Positions 24,956-36,924 of a stretch of DNA of 64,000 bases are shown here, in pieces. The translations under genes were made by a program, and so were the position numbers. This DNA comes from Neodontobutis hainanensis (taxonomy: Eukaryota > Chordata > Actinopteri > Gobiiformes > Odontobutidae), in NCBI GenBank assembly GCA_024349245.1, contig JALDNG010000008.1, positions 1 to 64,000 on the forward strand, given 5' to 3'. How positions within the stretch are numbered: the stretch's first letter is position 1; each line of letters begins with the position of its first letter. The notes below the pieces were generated by a model. It did no database searches. It was not told where the DNA came from and saw nothing but the letters and a program-made list of their open reading frames with translations.

Positions 24956-27794
24956 AGATTTTAAAATAAATTTAAATAATTGTGTGTACCGCTTCACAAG
25001 TTTGGGGCCCTCAGGATTATGGTTTATAACTTGTTTTTAAAGTTTATACCTGGGCAATGGTCATACAATAAATGAAGACAACAAATGTCCCCTTAGCTTT
25101 AAGATATGAAGCTGAACAGGTAAAACCTAAGTGTGGCTTTAAGAGCTTAACGATGATTTATGAACCTAATATAATAACCTGTTTATAAACTCTTTTTAAG
25201 GGACCCTTGTTGTAAAGAGTAGTCCTTTTTTCGGAATAATAAGGTTTTTATTTTTTATGAAAAGAAGAAATATATCTAATAGCTAATTTTACTAATATAA
25301 TACCACACACTGAATTTTGACTTTCTCACATTGCACACATTGATATTGTGATGGTGACTATATTTTTTTACATATAACTGCAGCATCAAGTGAAGGACAT
25401 GTTTACTCTCATGCACATTCATTACCAAGTGCACATAATCAGATTTTACTCTCTTTGGATTATTCTTTGAATTTGAATGAATCTCCATCCCAGCAGCGTG
25501 GTTTTGATTGATTGCCTTAACATCTGAATCACACAGCCCACCTGAACGCACTCGAAGCCGCACCAGGGGTCGAGGACCACTGTTCAACTATTATTCGCTT
25601 CTCTTAGATATTCAGGACATGAAAGTGAGCATTGTAAAAGGACAAATTGGACAGCTCTGAACTGACTGTCTGAAGTCCGCCAGAAATGGTGGTCATCACA
25701 AAAAGGAAGTGTTGGAGATGTTCGGTCAGTGGGAATTGCTTTGATGTGTTTTTATATGTAGCTATAAGTCAGGTCTTTATCAAGTGTCTTCTTTATTGCT
25801 TTAAGTCAGTACCAATAGATTTGAGTTTGTGCCTGTGTTTGCAGCTTGTTTTCAGTCTGTTTGGTGAGTCATTCATCATTTTAAGCAAAAGCAAACACTT
25901 ATTTTACACACATTTTATGTCTTCGCCCCTGGAGAAATCCCTTATCTGCCGCAAAGGAAGCCAGCTTATTTTCCAAGTAAGAGAATAATACATGAAACCA
26001 ATCTCCATAACATTAACCTTTACCTTGTTTACTGCTGTACCACTGTGAAAACTGTCTCCAAGCTTTGCCTGTGTTCCCTTCCATTGAAATCATTCTTTGT
26101 CATTTGGCTCACTTTTTTATATTTCATTCATGTTTCTTGCATTCCTACAGCGCCCAAACCCAGACTAAAAGTTGCCACCAAGTTAGGTGAGTAAAAGCTT
26201 TTGCATTACTTACTTTTATTAATACAGATTTTTCTTTTTTAATAGATTTGGAAAGAGTTACAGACCTGTGTAGTGTAGTGTAGACGGTCTTCTTCTGTGG
26301 CTCACGTTGTGCAGAAATCCATCTTGTTATGTTTGATGTTTGAGCAGAACTGATCAGATCGGTTGCCCTAAAGATGTTTGCTCTGAGGCAGCCTTTTCTC
26401 TGTTTCTTCCTCTCTTTCTCTCTGTCTTTGTCATCTGCTGTGACACACTCTTTGCAGTACAGCTGGATGTGAGTGCTCGCTGTGAAGGGGCTCGCATTCA
26501 AAAGCAGAGATAGACCCAGCCTCTGACTGACGTCCTCCTCTTTTTTTTTTTTTACTTGAGAAATAGCGTTCAGTCTCCCTTGTAAACCCGCCCCTTTCTC
26601 TCTACTGCTCATCACCTTTAAATAATGATCACATCAGCAGTTGGCTGTGGTCTTGACTCTTTAATCCACTCTTACAAGAACTCACTCAAGGCACAGCAGA
26701 TTTATTTATCATGTGGAACATTGCAGACAAACACATACAGTAGATTAATAGCTGTTGATCAATTGACCAGTAATTGTCACGCAGCTGCCCACGCACACAG
26801 TCTGCAGCCTTTCTTTCACCTTTTATTTGTATTGTGTTTGTGAGCCTGTCCTTACTGTGAACTGCGTCAGTAGACAGTATCCAGTGGTGAGCAATAACTG
26901 TTCTGCTGTGTAGCTGCCAAAGCCAAATGCCAGGATCAAACCCCAAACTGGCAGATGAATGAGAAAACGGCAGCCTGGCGAGACGGGAACAGCCTTTTAC
27001 ACCTCTCAAGTGTCCCTGGCTTTATTCATTTTAAATCTCTTATTTTGTCTGCTCTCCTTCTTCCCTTTGGGTTCTGCTCTGAAATATTACTTTTCTTTAC
27101 AGCAGCAGTGCACAAAAGCAAGCCAGTTACAAGAATTTAATATAAAGAGACTGTATATAAAAATTGCTTTATTTCCAACATATTTGTTATTCTTTACAGA
27201 GAAAACAGTGTGTTGTTGACTTGAACAGTAATGATTAACATTGAGGTATCTTGAAGGTTTGACATTGCAAACCTATATTGAGACTTATTCACTATTTTGT
27301 TTCTCGGAGAATTGTGCAAAGAATTAATCCAGCCACAAGAAAAAAAAATCCATTTCTTTGTGCTTGTCACAAAGCACATTGATAGGTTTGATTTTTGTAA
27401 TTTACACTGAACACTGAACACAACCTCAGTTGCCACAGCTACGTGCCCAGCCATGTCGCTCTCTTTTGCACCAAAACAGCCCTGACCGCCAAAGCATGAA
27501 CTGTAGTTGACTAGAGCCCAATGTCTGTAACATTCCACAAATGCCTTGTCAGTGGTAGGTGCCAATTCATCAAGACCGGAAAGCACAAGGGAGATAAAGT
27601 TTTGGCAATGCTCTGACTTATTCCTAGAATCTCACTATTACCACTGTGATAGTTATTCCTATCTTTATGTTTATTCTATTCTCTTGCTTCCAATACATCG
27701 ACTTCCCTGACAAAAACATTACTATTTGCTTAATAAATGTCACACACTGACATGTTTATTTAAAAACATATATTCTTTATTATTCACATTTGGA
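24956..27794. other. Intergenic DNA with no supported gene
   Basis: AT-rich sequence without coding signals. The longest open frame (26145-26615, minus, 156 codons) is Lys-rich low-complexity with no recognisable family. No RNA gene or other repeat identified. Confidence 0.45.
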
Positions 27795-27910
27795 GATTCA
27801 TTGTCAGCAGGTGGGGGAAACTGGAGCACCCGGAGGAAACCCACCTATGGAGAACATGCAAACTCCACCCAGAAAGGCCCAGTGAGGCGACAGTGAGCCA
27901 CCGTCCCACC
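27795..27910 (-). repeat. Teleost dispersed repeat fragment (minus)
   Basis: The plus strand carries gagcacccggaggaaaccca and ggagaacatgcaaactccac. On the minus strand this reads as the left half of the same common fish repeat seen at 24780-24955 (gtttgcatgttctcc…gtgggtttcctccgggtgctcc). Confidence 0.7.
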
Positions 27911-30900
27911 ATTTGATGAATAATATTAACTTTAACCATCATTTTCACTTCACTCTACCTGCCTCAGGCCCAGAGTGGACAGGCTCCAGCAAATAATAAT
28001 GATAATGGAACATACAAGGATGCTTCTGTAGCTTTACATTGCAGCAGGAATATTGAGCAAAGGCAGCATCAGTAAAACAAGCCATAAACACAAACAAATA
28101 TTTCAGAATAAAAGCTTTGATACAGTCCAAAATAAACCTGCGCGTGGTAGTGCGTCGCCTCAGCTCCATAATGGTATTCATGAAGGTGTTAATTGTGCAG
28201 CAGATGACACCTGGTCTGGCTCTGTGATGGAGAACAGGCACCCCCTCCTCCACAGATGCCTCTGCCTGAGCCATCTGCGCGCTGACATCGCCACTGAGGA
28301 GGAATCGCAGCAGTTCACTCCGGCGGCTAGAGATGAGAGTAGGACAACTTTATTTCACTTCCAAATCCAGCCTGCCTGCCATTCATGTACACTTCAGACC
28401 CAAACTTGACAGCAGTCTGAAGAAGGTCTGGGATTCAGTTAAATAGTAATATTTTTATCTTAAGGGAACATTTGATGCATATTTTAACATGATGCTGTAC
28501 TTAGAGGGTAAAGCTAAGGACAGCGTTCGACATTATTTAATTATACCAATAATTATTTCTGCTCTAATCATAGCTACTCAGCAAGACCATTTCTAAACCA
28601 ATCATACGGAACCATCAGACGAGACTCCCTATTTTCCATAGCACCAGTTTATTTGGCAAAGCTTGAGTGTGTGACCATGTGTGCTCTTGAGTATTCTTGT
28701 GTGCTTTTGTGTCACCAGTGTGCATAAGTGCGAGGACTGAAGAATGGTGATAAGAGCTCCAGCCTCAGCTGGCTTTTGTCACTAATCCCGACAGGCGAAG
28801 AAGTAGCCACCAATTCCGTGTCATTCCCTGATATCTTGGCCTGTTTGGATTCAGTGCCATCCGAGAGCTGCCCTTGTGAGGACACCAGAATCTGCTCTGC
28901 ATGTTAATGAGTGCCAGGACACTCAGCGGCGACGCATGCAAATGTTTCTCACTTGCACTATTTTAGGGGGAAAGGGCTGAGGGATTTGCTAAGCTCATTC
29001 TGCTAAACTCGAGGGAACAGCATTAAATTATGAGATGGCAGACAGCAAAGTGTCAAGATATGCACTGTAAATATGTCATAGCGCTTAAAATGCTTTACCA
29101 GATACAGTTTTTATCTCCTTAGTAATCTGAAACAATTTCCTAAGCTCCCTACTGAGTGAGAAGCAATTTAGTCGACTTTGAAGCTTGCAGAAAAGCTGAC
29201 TTGTCTACTTCCTGTTCAGGGTAAAATACCCGGGAGTAACAAACACTTAGGCTTCAGACAAGCCTTAAAGTTTGCTGTTCATCCTTTTTGTCTCAGGCCT
29301 TGTCAGGCCAGTCAGAGTGATGTCCACAGATTTGAGAGCACCGAGCGGAGAGAGACACCGAAGCACGGCAGTGACAATCTCTGGACAAGAGCTTGACAGG
29401 CCAACACTCGAGCAGAATAACAATGAGCTGCATGGATCTCAGAAGCATCCATTGGGAGACCAGAAATAAACCAGAGAATCAGACAAACAAGTGTTAATTC
29501 AGTTTTCTACAGCCCTGTATCACCACAACAATTGACTCAACAGGTTGAACTAGACAACATTCCTCGTCCTTCCATCGGGGTGAGGAAAAACTCATAAAAA
29601 CCCAGCTGGGGGAAAAAGAGAAACCTCAAGGAGAATCACTTTTTTTACCTTATCCTTCTAAAGGGAACACTCTAAGAGAACTCTCATTTCATGAAAGAAT
29701 AGAAAAAAAGGAAAATACCCATAACGTCAGATTCATTTGAATATATGAATAATTTAGTGAACCAAAAATTTGGGCCCTTAAATTGCAAATAAAAAAAGTG
29801 CCAGATATTTATAATTCACAGACTCCATGGCTTAGACTCAGAGGGGTAGGATGCAGGAGTAGTGCGAGCATGTGGAGGTATAAAACTACAACACAGTGGT
29901 GGCTAAGAGGATAATTATGAAGTCAGTTATTTGATCCAGTCCCCTTGTTGCATATCAAATGGTTCATTACTAAACTTCCCTCCTTGTTTCTCACTATAGC
30001 ATTTTAATGAAAGGGGAATCAGGAAGCACAGCCCAAAAAGTAAACAATTACATTTTCATCAAAGCTCTCTTGCATCATTGAAGCGATTGCCACCTATTGT
30101 TATTCTATAAATTGTTGCCCCTCTGGTTATAGATGCGTTAGAGAGTCACAGTGTTTTACGCTCCATCATACAAAACCCACATCTCTCAGTCATGGCATCG
30201 TTTTGTCTCTAAAAAGCTCTTTCATGCCCCGGGCTCGTTACAGTGATGGGTCGCTTAATTAAGCCGATTGGTGCCAAATTTCTTAATCATATTCACAACA
30301 TAAAAGTTCTTTGATCAGAACAAATGAGGGCTTTTAAATAAAACATCAGCATAGAACAAAGGCAGAGTGGAAATTTTGACCTTCAGACAAGAGAGAGACG
30401 GAAAAAAGGAACGGGCTGACTGATATATGCAGATGAATTAATTTTACTGATGATGATGCTTGCACAGATTAATGATATGGCCGCATGCCTTGATTGTTAC
30501 ACGCTCACCTCATTCAAACTCAGTGAAGCTTATTAGTTTCACATCATACAGATAATACTACAGCTAAGCAAAAGTACCCTGGACAGTTTTCAGCACCTCT
30601 CAAACCTCTGAACCTAAACTCATTGTGAAGTTGAATCAGTTTGAGCAGCTTTTCAAATCTTTTTCTTCTCCAATTATCAGGGTTCTTTTCAGATGGCGTG
30701 TGCACTTCTACCATGTTGTGTTTCTTCAAAATATCTTCTAACCTGGCTGGATAATTAGTGACTCTCTCGGAGCAGCTGTTTCTGAAAAAGGGTAGAGAGT
30801 GAAGCATTGTGGGAGAAATGTTAGTCATTATAAAGACAGAGGGTTGAAGGAGCAGCAGCAGATGTAACCAAAGCTTTAACCCCAGGTGGGAAAAGAAATG

Positions 30901-32730
30901 CATTGAACAAGTAAAAATTTAATGATGTTTATTAAGTTCCACAAATGTTCTTAAAAGAGACTTGTTTATGCATAAATCTCAGCAGGCAGGACCTCATCTC
31001 CTCAGTGGCTGCTTCTTTCCCGCACTGCTCCTTTTAAATTTACACTTGAAGACGCTGTGCTGAGGGAATTGGAGCCAATCTCAGTTGTAATCCAGCGCCC
31101 CTAACCCCCACCCCATTAAGGATAACACAGCTAGATGAGAAACGTCTATCCTCTCCTGGAAGGATTCTCCTCAAAGACACTGTATTTAGAGAGGTGTCTT
31201 AGGCCCATCTGGACTGAAGCCTGTCAGTGGCTGGCGCTAATGAAATGGCACCAGTCCATTGCTATCTGTCATAAGCAATCTGCATCTGAACAGAGACAGA
31301 TAAAAACAGAAGGAGACTCTCCAGCCTGCTGTGTTTGTGTACTGTTCATGTTTGTGCCGTTTTATGTGGCGGCTTGGGGCTTTTGAAACATTTTCAGCAG
31401 ATATTGATTTTACTTAGAGGAGAGAAAATAGCCTCAGCAGGTCACATAACATCCTATCTCCACTGCATCAAATGTGTTTGATTATTTGAAGCTTGTGTTT
31501 AAACAGAAGGCCGGCCTGCGATGTAGAAAAAGTGTCTTCTCCATCTCATCTCTTGCTTCTTTTAAATTCTTCAAAGGAATTTACTGCTTCGTCAGTGTGT
31601 GTAGGCATAATACTGAAAACGTCTCTTGTTAAATTTAGAATTGCAGACATACAATGATTCAAAGTGCTTATAATTCAGGTCACCTTTAATCATATTGTCT
31701 CTATTGTACGTCTGTAAAAATAATTGTAGATGTATTATTAGAGTGCTTTGTTGTACAGCATTGTATTGTCTTAATCTGATTAAACAGCAGTCTTCGTATT
31801 TTGCATTCCCGTCCTCAAAAATATAGTCACAGGGCGAGTATAGTGCTTACTTGTGCTAGTACATGCATACCAATTACAGGAGAGTTACAGAGGTTTGCGT
31901 CAAATACAGCTGTCTGAAAAGTATTAAGAATGATGTGCTGCTATAAATTCAAGAGGCAGCTTTGTGAGCAAACTGTTGCAAATTGGAAAACTTAATCCCG
32001 GGTTGCTCCAGTGGAGCTGCTCCACGGTGCCAGGCTCTCAACTCCACAGTGAATATTTTTGCTGTATCCTCCAATTCCCAAGTGCTTATCAGTGTCTTTG
32101 GCCTGTAACAGCTACATTCATTAATTTTGTCATTGATATTGTCCACAGCTTTCACCCTTAAACTTGAAGTTGTCTTTTCTTGAATTAATGAACAGTTCTT
32201 CAAAAACAAACAAATAAACTATTAGTCTCACAGCTTTGCACCTGCTTTCAGTCCCTGATGGGTTTTAATGGACTAAATCAGATCCAACAACAAAATCTTA
32301 TTTGCCATAAAAACTAAAAGTCTGCTTCCTGCCAATGAGACTCATTATTAGACCATTATCAGTGAAGAGGGAGCCTGCCCCCTATCGGACCATTCTCAAC
32401 ATGACATTAGACTGTTGTTAACTCCACCAACAGTAACAAACTAAAGAGGCACAAGCCTAACATATTAGAAAAAAAATACTTCACACAATTTACTCATATT
32501 AATTATGAACATATAGATATATGCATAGTTTTGCACCAAAACATTATTAATAAACATTTGTAAATATTCAACGTGAGTGCTGAAAACACAAAGTAAATAG
32601 TTAATCAATCAATAAATAAACACATGTTTGCGTCAAATTAGATAAAATTCAATTTAGACTGCTTTTTATTTATTTATTCTTAAATCTCCTTATAAATAAA
32701 AACAAGTAATTACGAGCTTTTGACGCACAA
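27911..32730. other. Intergenic DNA upstream of ccna1
   Basis: No protein gene is supported. Blocks at about 28740-29080 (with a perfect octamer ATGCAAAT at 28936-28943) and 30170-30310 are denser and resemble conserved noncoding DNA. A repeat-like fragment lies at 29535-29660. The rest is AT-rich and featureless to me. Confidence 0.4.
29535..29660. repeat. Possible teleost repeat fragment
   Basis: The words gaggaaaaactc, aaaaacccagctgggggaaa and agagaaacctcaaggaga resemble a dispersed sequence common in fish introns and intergenic DNA. Recognised from memory only. Confidence 0.4.
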
Positions 32731-32739
32731 CGACACGTG

Positions 32740-33020
32740 ATTGGCCAGAGCGCGTTCGATGGTAACAGCTGATCAAGACGGAGCAACGTAAAGCCCAACA
32801 AAACACTGGCCAAACTCGGGTTAAGCGCTGGACAGAGGGGCTTGTCTTTAAGGATTTGTGAAGAAGCGAGGTGGCGCTGTTTATCTCCGTTCAGCTGATC
32901 TTCCTTGGGTCGCACGAGCATTCTCCAATCACGTTTTAGCGGGCTGCTTTTCGAGGTTAACTTAACTTGTTTTTTGCTTCTTACGTTACGTTCTATCCAT
33001 TTTACGTTGGTCTGGATACG
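32740..33020 (+). promoter_or_regulatory. ccna1: ccna1 promoter region and noncoding first exon
   Basis: Two CCAAT boxes (reverse ATTGG at 32740-32744; forward CCAAT at 32925-32929) sit upstream of a strong donor: gatacg|gtgagt after 33020. CCAAT/NF-Y boxes are typical of cell-cycle cyclin promoters. The transcription start is not visible; I infer that it lies between the boxes and the donor. The first coding exon begins at an acceptor that directly abuts the ATG. Confidence 0.5.
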
Positions 33021-33666
33021 GTGAGTGCTCTGTCTGGGAGAATCATCTTCCTGTTGCACTTTATCAGTCATACTAATGAACCATATGCCTTTTCACTTTT
33101 TATGAATTGTTTTCTTTTTTTGTTTGTGTTGATGGACTTGAAATTTCTCGTAACCATGGAGATATATTTGTTAATGCTGCAGAGTTTAGTGCACATGCGG
33201 AGAATAGAACAACAGACCACACAAATTGCCAGACATTAAGCTAGTCCTGAAAAAGGCTTTACACAATACTTTGTACACCTTCACCTGTTTATACTGAGGA
33301 TGCTCTGTCTTCAGTAATTCGTAAATACATCTATTCTTTTTCAGTGGAGACAAGTTACATTATAAAGTAGTTTCCTTCTCACATCTCACAGCCTTAAAGG
33401 TATAATATGCAGGATTTTCAGGAAAAAGGTGGTAAACAAACCCTGGCCCATGCCTCATTCCCTCACAAGTAAAAGACAAATCTGTCCAAAAGAGCGCTAT
33501 GTTTTCTTTTGCAGTATATCTTTTTTCTACTGTTTGCTGTGATTGACTGACACGCTTAAAAATGCATGTAAACAAAGGAGTTAAGAGTAAAAAAAGAGGA
33601 GAGGGCAAATTGTAATTTACATTGCCATAAACAATGCAGTTTATTTTTTATTTTTTAATGTTACAG

Positions 33667-35673
33667 ATGAACTTTCCCACAAGTGCCCTATGTGGCAATC
33701 AAACAAGTAAAGAAAACAATCTCAGCTCTTCTGCTAAAATCAATGCATCTCAGTTCCAAAGGACCAAGCAGAGGACAGCGCTGGGCGTCCTGAGTGAGAA
33801 TGAGCAGCATGTACGCTCTCAGAGTCAGGTAAAGGACAAAGACCCAACAGAAAGCATGACATAACAGTAGATAATTATTTTTTTCAACCTATAGTAGTCA
33901 TTTTTCTCTGATTCAATTATCTCCACAGGGCAGCCAGTTCTCTAAGCTCAGCTCTTTCACTGACAGCTCTCAGCTCACATACCTAGACTGCACATCCAGC
34001 TCCAGTTATATTTATGTTGAAGAGGCTTGTGAGGTGGTTCTGGCAGCCTCTGGACAGGAAGAGGTTTCAGACAGCTATTGCTTGAATGATGAATCTGAAG
34101 CTCTGAGAAATGAAGATGCAAGACTTCTTTTGGAGCTGACATCAAGTAATTCTCACTTCAATACACTTCTGAACTCCTTACTAAAGTACAGGGGGAAAGT
34201 AAAACTAGTTATTATGAGCCGCTGACTATGTATTGATTATGAAATGAAATCTTTCTGGCGTTTCCTTAATGACAACTTGTCGTGCTTGTGGTCTCTAGGT
34301 TCATGTCAGGATGTATCTATGCAGTCTGAACTGAATGAATCTCAGATATCAAGAGAAGTTCAATGTCTTTCAGAGTATGCTGAGGAAATTTACTGGGAAC
34401 TAAGGCAGACTGAAGTAAGTACTGAAGTACTGAAAGCACCAATGAGACATCCTTGATCTTACAAAAATGCACTCTTAGGAAGTAAAAATCATCGCACAGT
34501 TAAAATGATTTCAGAAATTAAAATAAAGAAAAATGTTCCGTTTCCACTTTTCGTAGTGAGCCTATTTTCACACCTTCACTGAAATTACCTTCTGATAATT
34601 AATTTTCTGCTTTTGCCCCCACTGTCAGGTTAAATTGCGGCCAATGCCAGGTTATTTAAAGAAGCATCCGGAGATCACTAGTGGCATGCGGTTCATCCTT
34701 GTGGACTGGCTGGTGGAGGTGGTGCAGGAGTACAAGCTACGCTCTGAGACCCTTTTCCTCGCTGTCAACTACTTGGATCGCTTTCTCTCTGGCACCGCAT
34801 TTGTAAAAAGAGGAAAGCTGCAACTGGTCGGCACAGCTGCATTAATGATCGCTGCGTAAGAACAATATGTGACCAGTGGAATTCATATTTACAGTGTTAA
34901 AAGATTGGTCAGGGATGTTTATGTGATGTATTGTTTTGTAGCAAATATGAGGAGATTTTCCCTCCTGAGCTGAACGAGTTTGTGTACATCACAGACAGCA
35001 CTTACACTAATAGTCAGTTGATTCGGATGGAGCATGTTCTTCTGAAGGTGCTTTCCTTTAGGATGTCAGTACCTACTACAAAACAATTCCTTCGTCAGTT
35101 CCTGCTAATTGACCCTGTTGATGCTACCACAGAGAATCTAGCGATGGTGAGTGTAAACAGTGACTAATCTGTTGGTAGAGTTTATAATAAGGACTACTTT
35201 TCTGTCTATTTTTGTAGTATGTATCAGAACTAAGCCTGCTGGAGATGCATCCATTTCTCCAGTACAGGCCGTCTGTAGTGGCAGCTTCAGCCTACTGCTT
35301 AGCCAATTACACTGTGTCCAAATCTCTGTGGGTAAGTTCAACTGAATCATTGTCAAAGTCAAACCACAACTTTACTGTATAGCATTTTATTTTAGCCCAT
35401 TTCCTTGCGATCATTCACGGGTTACACTTTGGCTGAAATTAAAGATTGTCTGATTGACCTCCACAAGTTCTACATAAAAGCAGAAAGCTTCCCACAACAG
35501 GCCATCAGGGACAAATATAAGAGCTCAAAGTAAGCTGCAGCTCACACTTTATGAAATGGATTTTAGCTGTTTGTGTGTCATTGGTTAGTGTTAATAATTT
35601 TATATAATTTGTCATTTTCAGGTATTGTCGTGTTTCACTGATCACTGCACCTGCTGCTCTGCCTTTCATGTAA
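33667..35673 (+). CDS. ccna1: Cyclin A1
   Basis: Eight coding exons: 33667-33828, 33929-34145, 34299-34414, 34629-34855, 34942-35146, 35218-35331, 35396-35529, 35622-35673 (TAA); 408 residues. Cyclin A1 binds and activates CDK2/CDK1 and in vertebrates is mainly a germline, meiotic cyclin. The N-terminus has a KEN motif (residues 15-17) and a destruction-box-like RTALGVLSEN (from R36), both degradation signals for APC/C. The N-terminal cyclin box starts near residue 166. It contains the hydrophobic-patch motif as MRFILVDWLVEV (residues 185 on; usually MRAIL or MRTIL), RGKLQLVGTAALMIA and KYEEIFPPELNEFVYITD. The C-terminal box contains LSLLEMHPFLQY and CLANYTVS. A1 is preferred over A2 because of the position beside spart and sertm1, and VPTTKQFL. 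The ATG immediately follows the acceptor (AG 33665-33666), so the 5' UTR lies in an upstream exon. Confidence 0.94.
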
Positions 35674-36013
35674 TTCACTGCTCCACCCTCCTTTAAGTAC
35701 GAAATGATAATGAATATAGCAGCTAATTCTGCAGCCAGGACTGTCCAGGCCACACCCAGAAAAATGACACTTGTAAAAAAAGGCTTGTGCCATGTTTTAA
35801 TCAACTTTGGATTCAAAAATGGAATATAATGTGTTCAACAACAACATTATAAACTTTTATATAATGACACATTAAAACATATTGTATACAATGTACATAT
35901 TATATTGTTAAATGATTACTCTTTCATCATAATGAGATGCTTTTATTTTGAATGTTTATTCATAACATGTATGTAAAGTATTTTTTTTGCTGCAAGAGGT
36001 CATAGAGGTTTAC

Positions 36014-36019
36014 AATAAA
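36014..36019 (+). terminator. ccna1: ccna1 poly(A) signal
   Basis: AATAAA about 340 bases after the ccna1 stop and about 390 before the spart first-exon donor. A second AATAAA cluster follows near 36072-36085. Confidence 0.5.
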
Positions 36020-36339
36020 GAAATATGTTTTAGCTACAAAATAACTACATTTCGATGGAATTTGGGCAAAAGAATAAATGAATAAAACTTCATCTTCATG
36101 TATTGGCTTCTTTAGGCAGAAAAATGTGTGAGAATAAAAAACAATCCTAGTCTCCATAGTGACGAGAAATCTGTATAAAATGTAAAAGAGGCGTGTCTTG
36201 CTGTAGCCTTCTGGTTAAACCTGATGGGTTTGTTATGTTAATGCTTGGCTTCAGCCACTGTTATTTAGAGCACATTCTAGAGATATTTCTTATACTGAGT
36301 CATCTTTCATGGCGTAATCTTCCAAGTCTTTTTTTACAC

Positions 36340-36406
36340 TGGGAAAACCTGTAGACTTAGCGCTTCCTTCTCACCTGGACAAGCAACAAGCACACCTTGG
36401 ACACAG
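36340..36406 (+). other. spart: Possible noncoding first exon of spart
   Basis: Sequence ending acacag|gtaact (donor after 36406) precedes the coding exon, whose acceptor (tttctccag) ends at 36899. The 5' limit is unknown; the ccna1-spart gap is only about 0.7 kb, so the spart promoter must be compact. Confidence 0.4.
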
Positions 36407-36924
36407 GTAACTCTACTCACACTTTGTATTCTTCTCTTCTAGCTTGTAAATTTATACTACCTTCTTCAGCGCTTATTTTTTTTTTTTTATGATCAACTTG
36501 AATAGTCAACTACTGTATGTTATGACTAACATAAAAATTTAAATAGTTAATACATGAACTAGAGTATCAAATATTTAGACAAACAGTATTTTTTTACTTG
36601 GTTCGTAAGAGTTGAATAACTAGGATAAAATTTGAACTAGTCTACATCTATCAACATAGCCTAGATACATAGTTAAGTCTGAAAGAGCATTGCACTGCTC
36701 TCTCAAAGAAACAGAGATAAATTAAATAAAAAATAAATATACTTTCACTGTGTCCAAAGTCATTTTCACTTAATAAATAAACATTTCAGAAAATGTAGGC
36801 AAATGAATATTACAGAATATGTAACTAGTTACTTCCTAATTCTTGTGTTAAAAATGCCTATATAAACTCTGAGTTTCTCTCGACCAAATTTTTCTCCAGA
36901 GGCTGATACCTCAAACTCGAGATC

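Noticed and set aside
26145..26615. 156-codon minus-strand frame
   Set aside because: Lys-rich low complexity, includes a poly-T/poly-A run, no splice or promoter context, no recognisable family.
32670..33071. 133-codon minus-strand frame over the ccna1 promoter
   Set aside because: Overlaps the CCAAT-box region and noncoding exon of ccna1; no family match.
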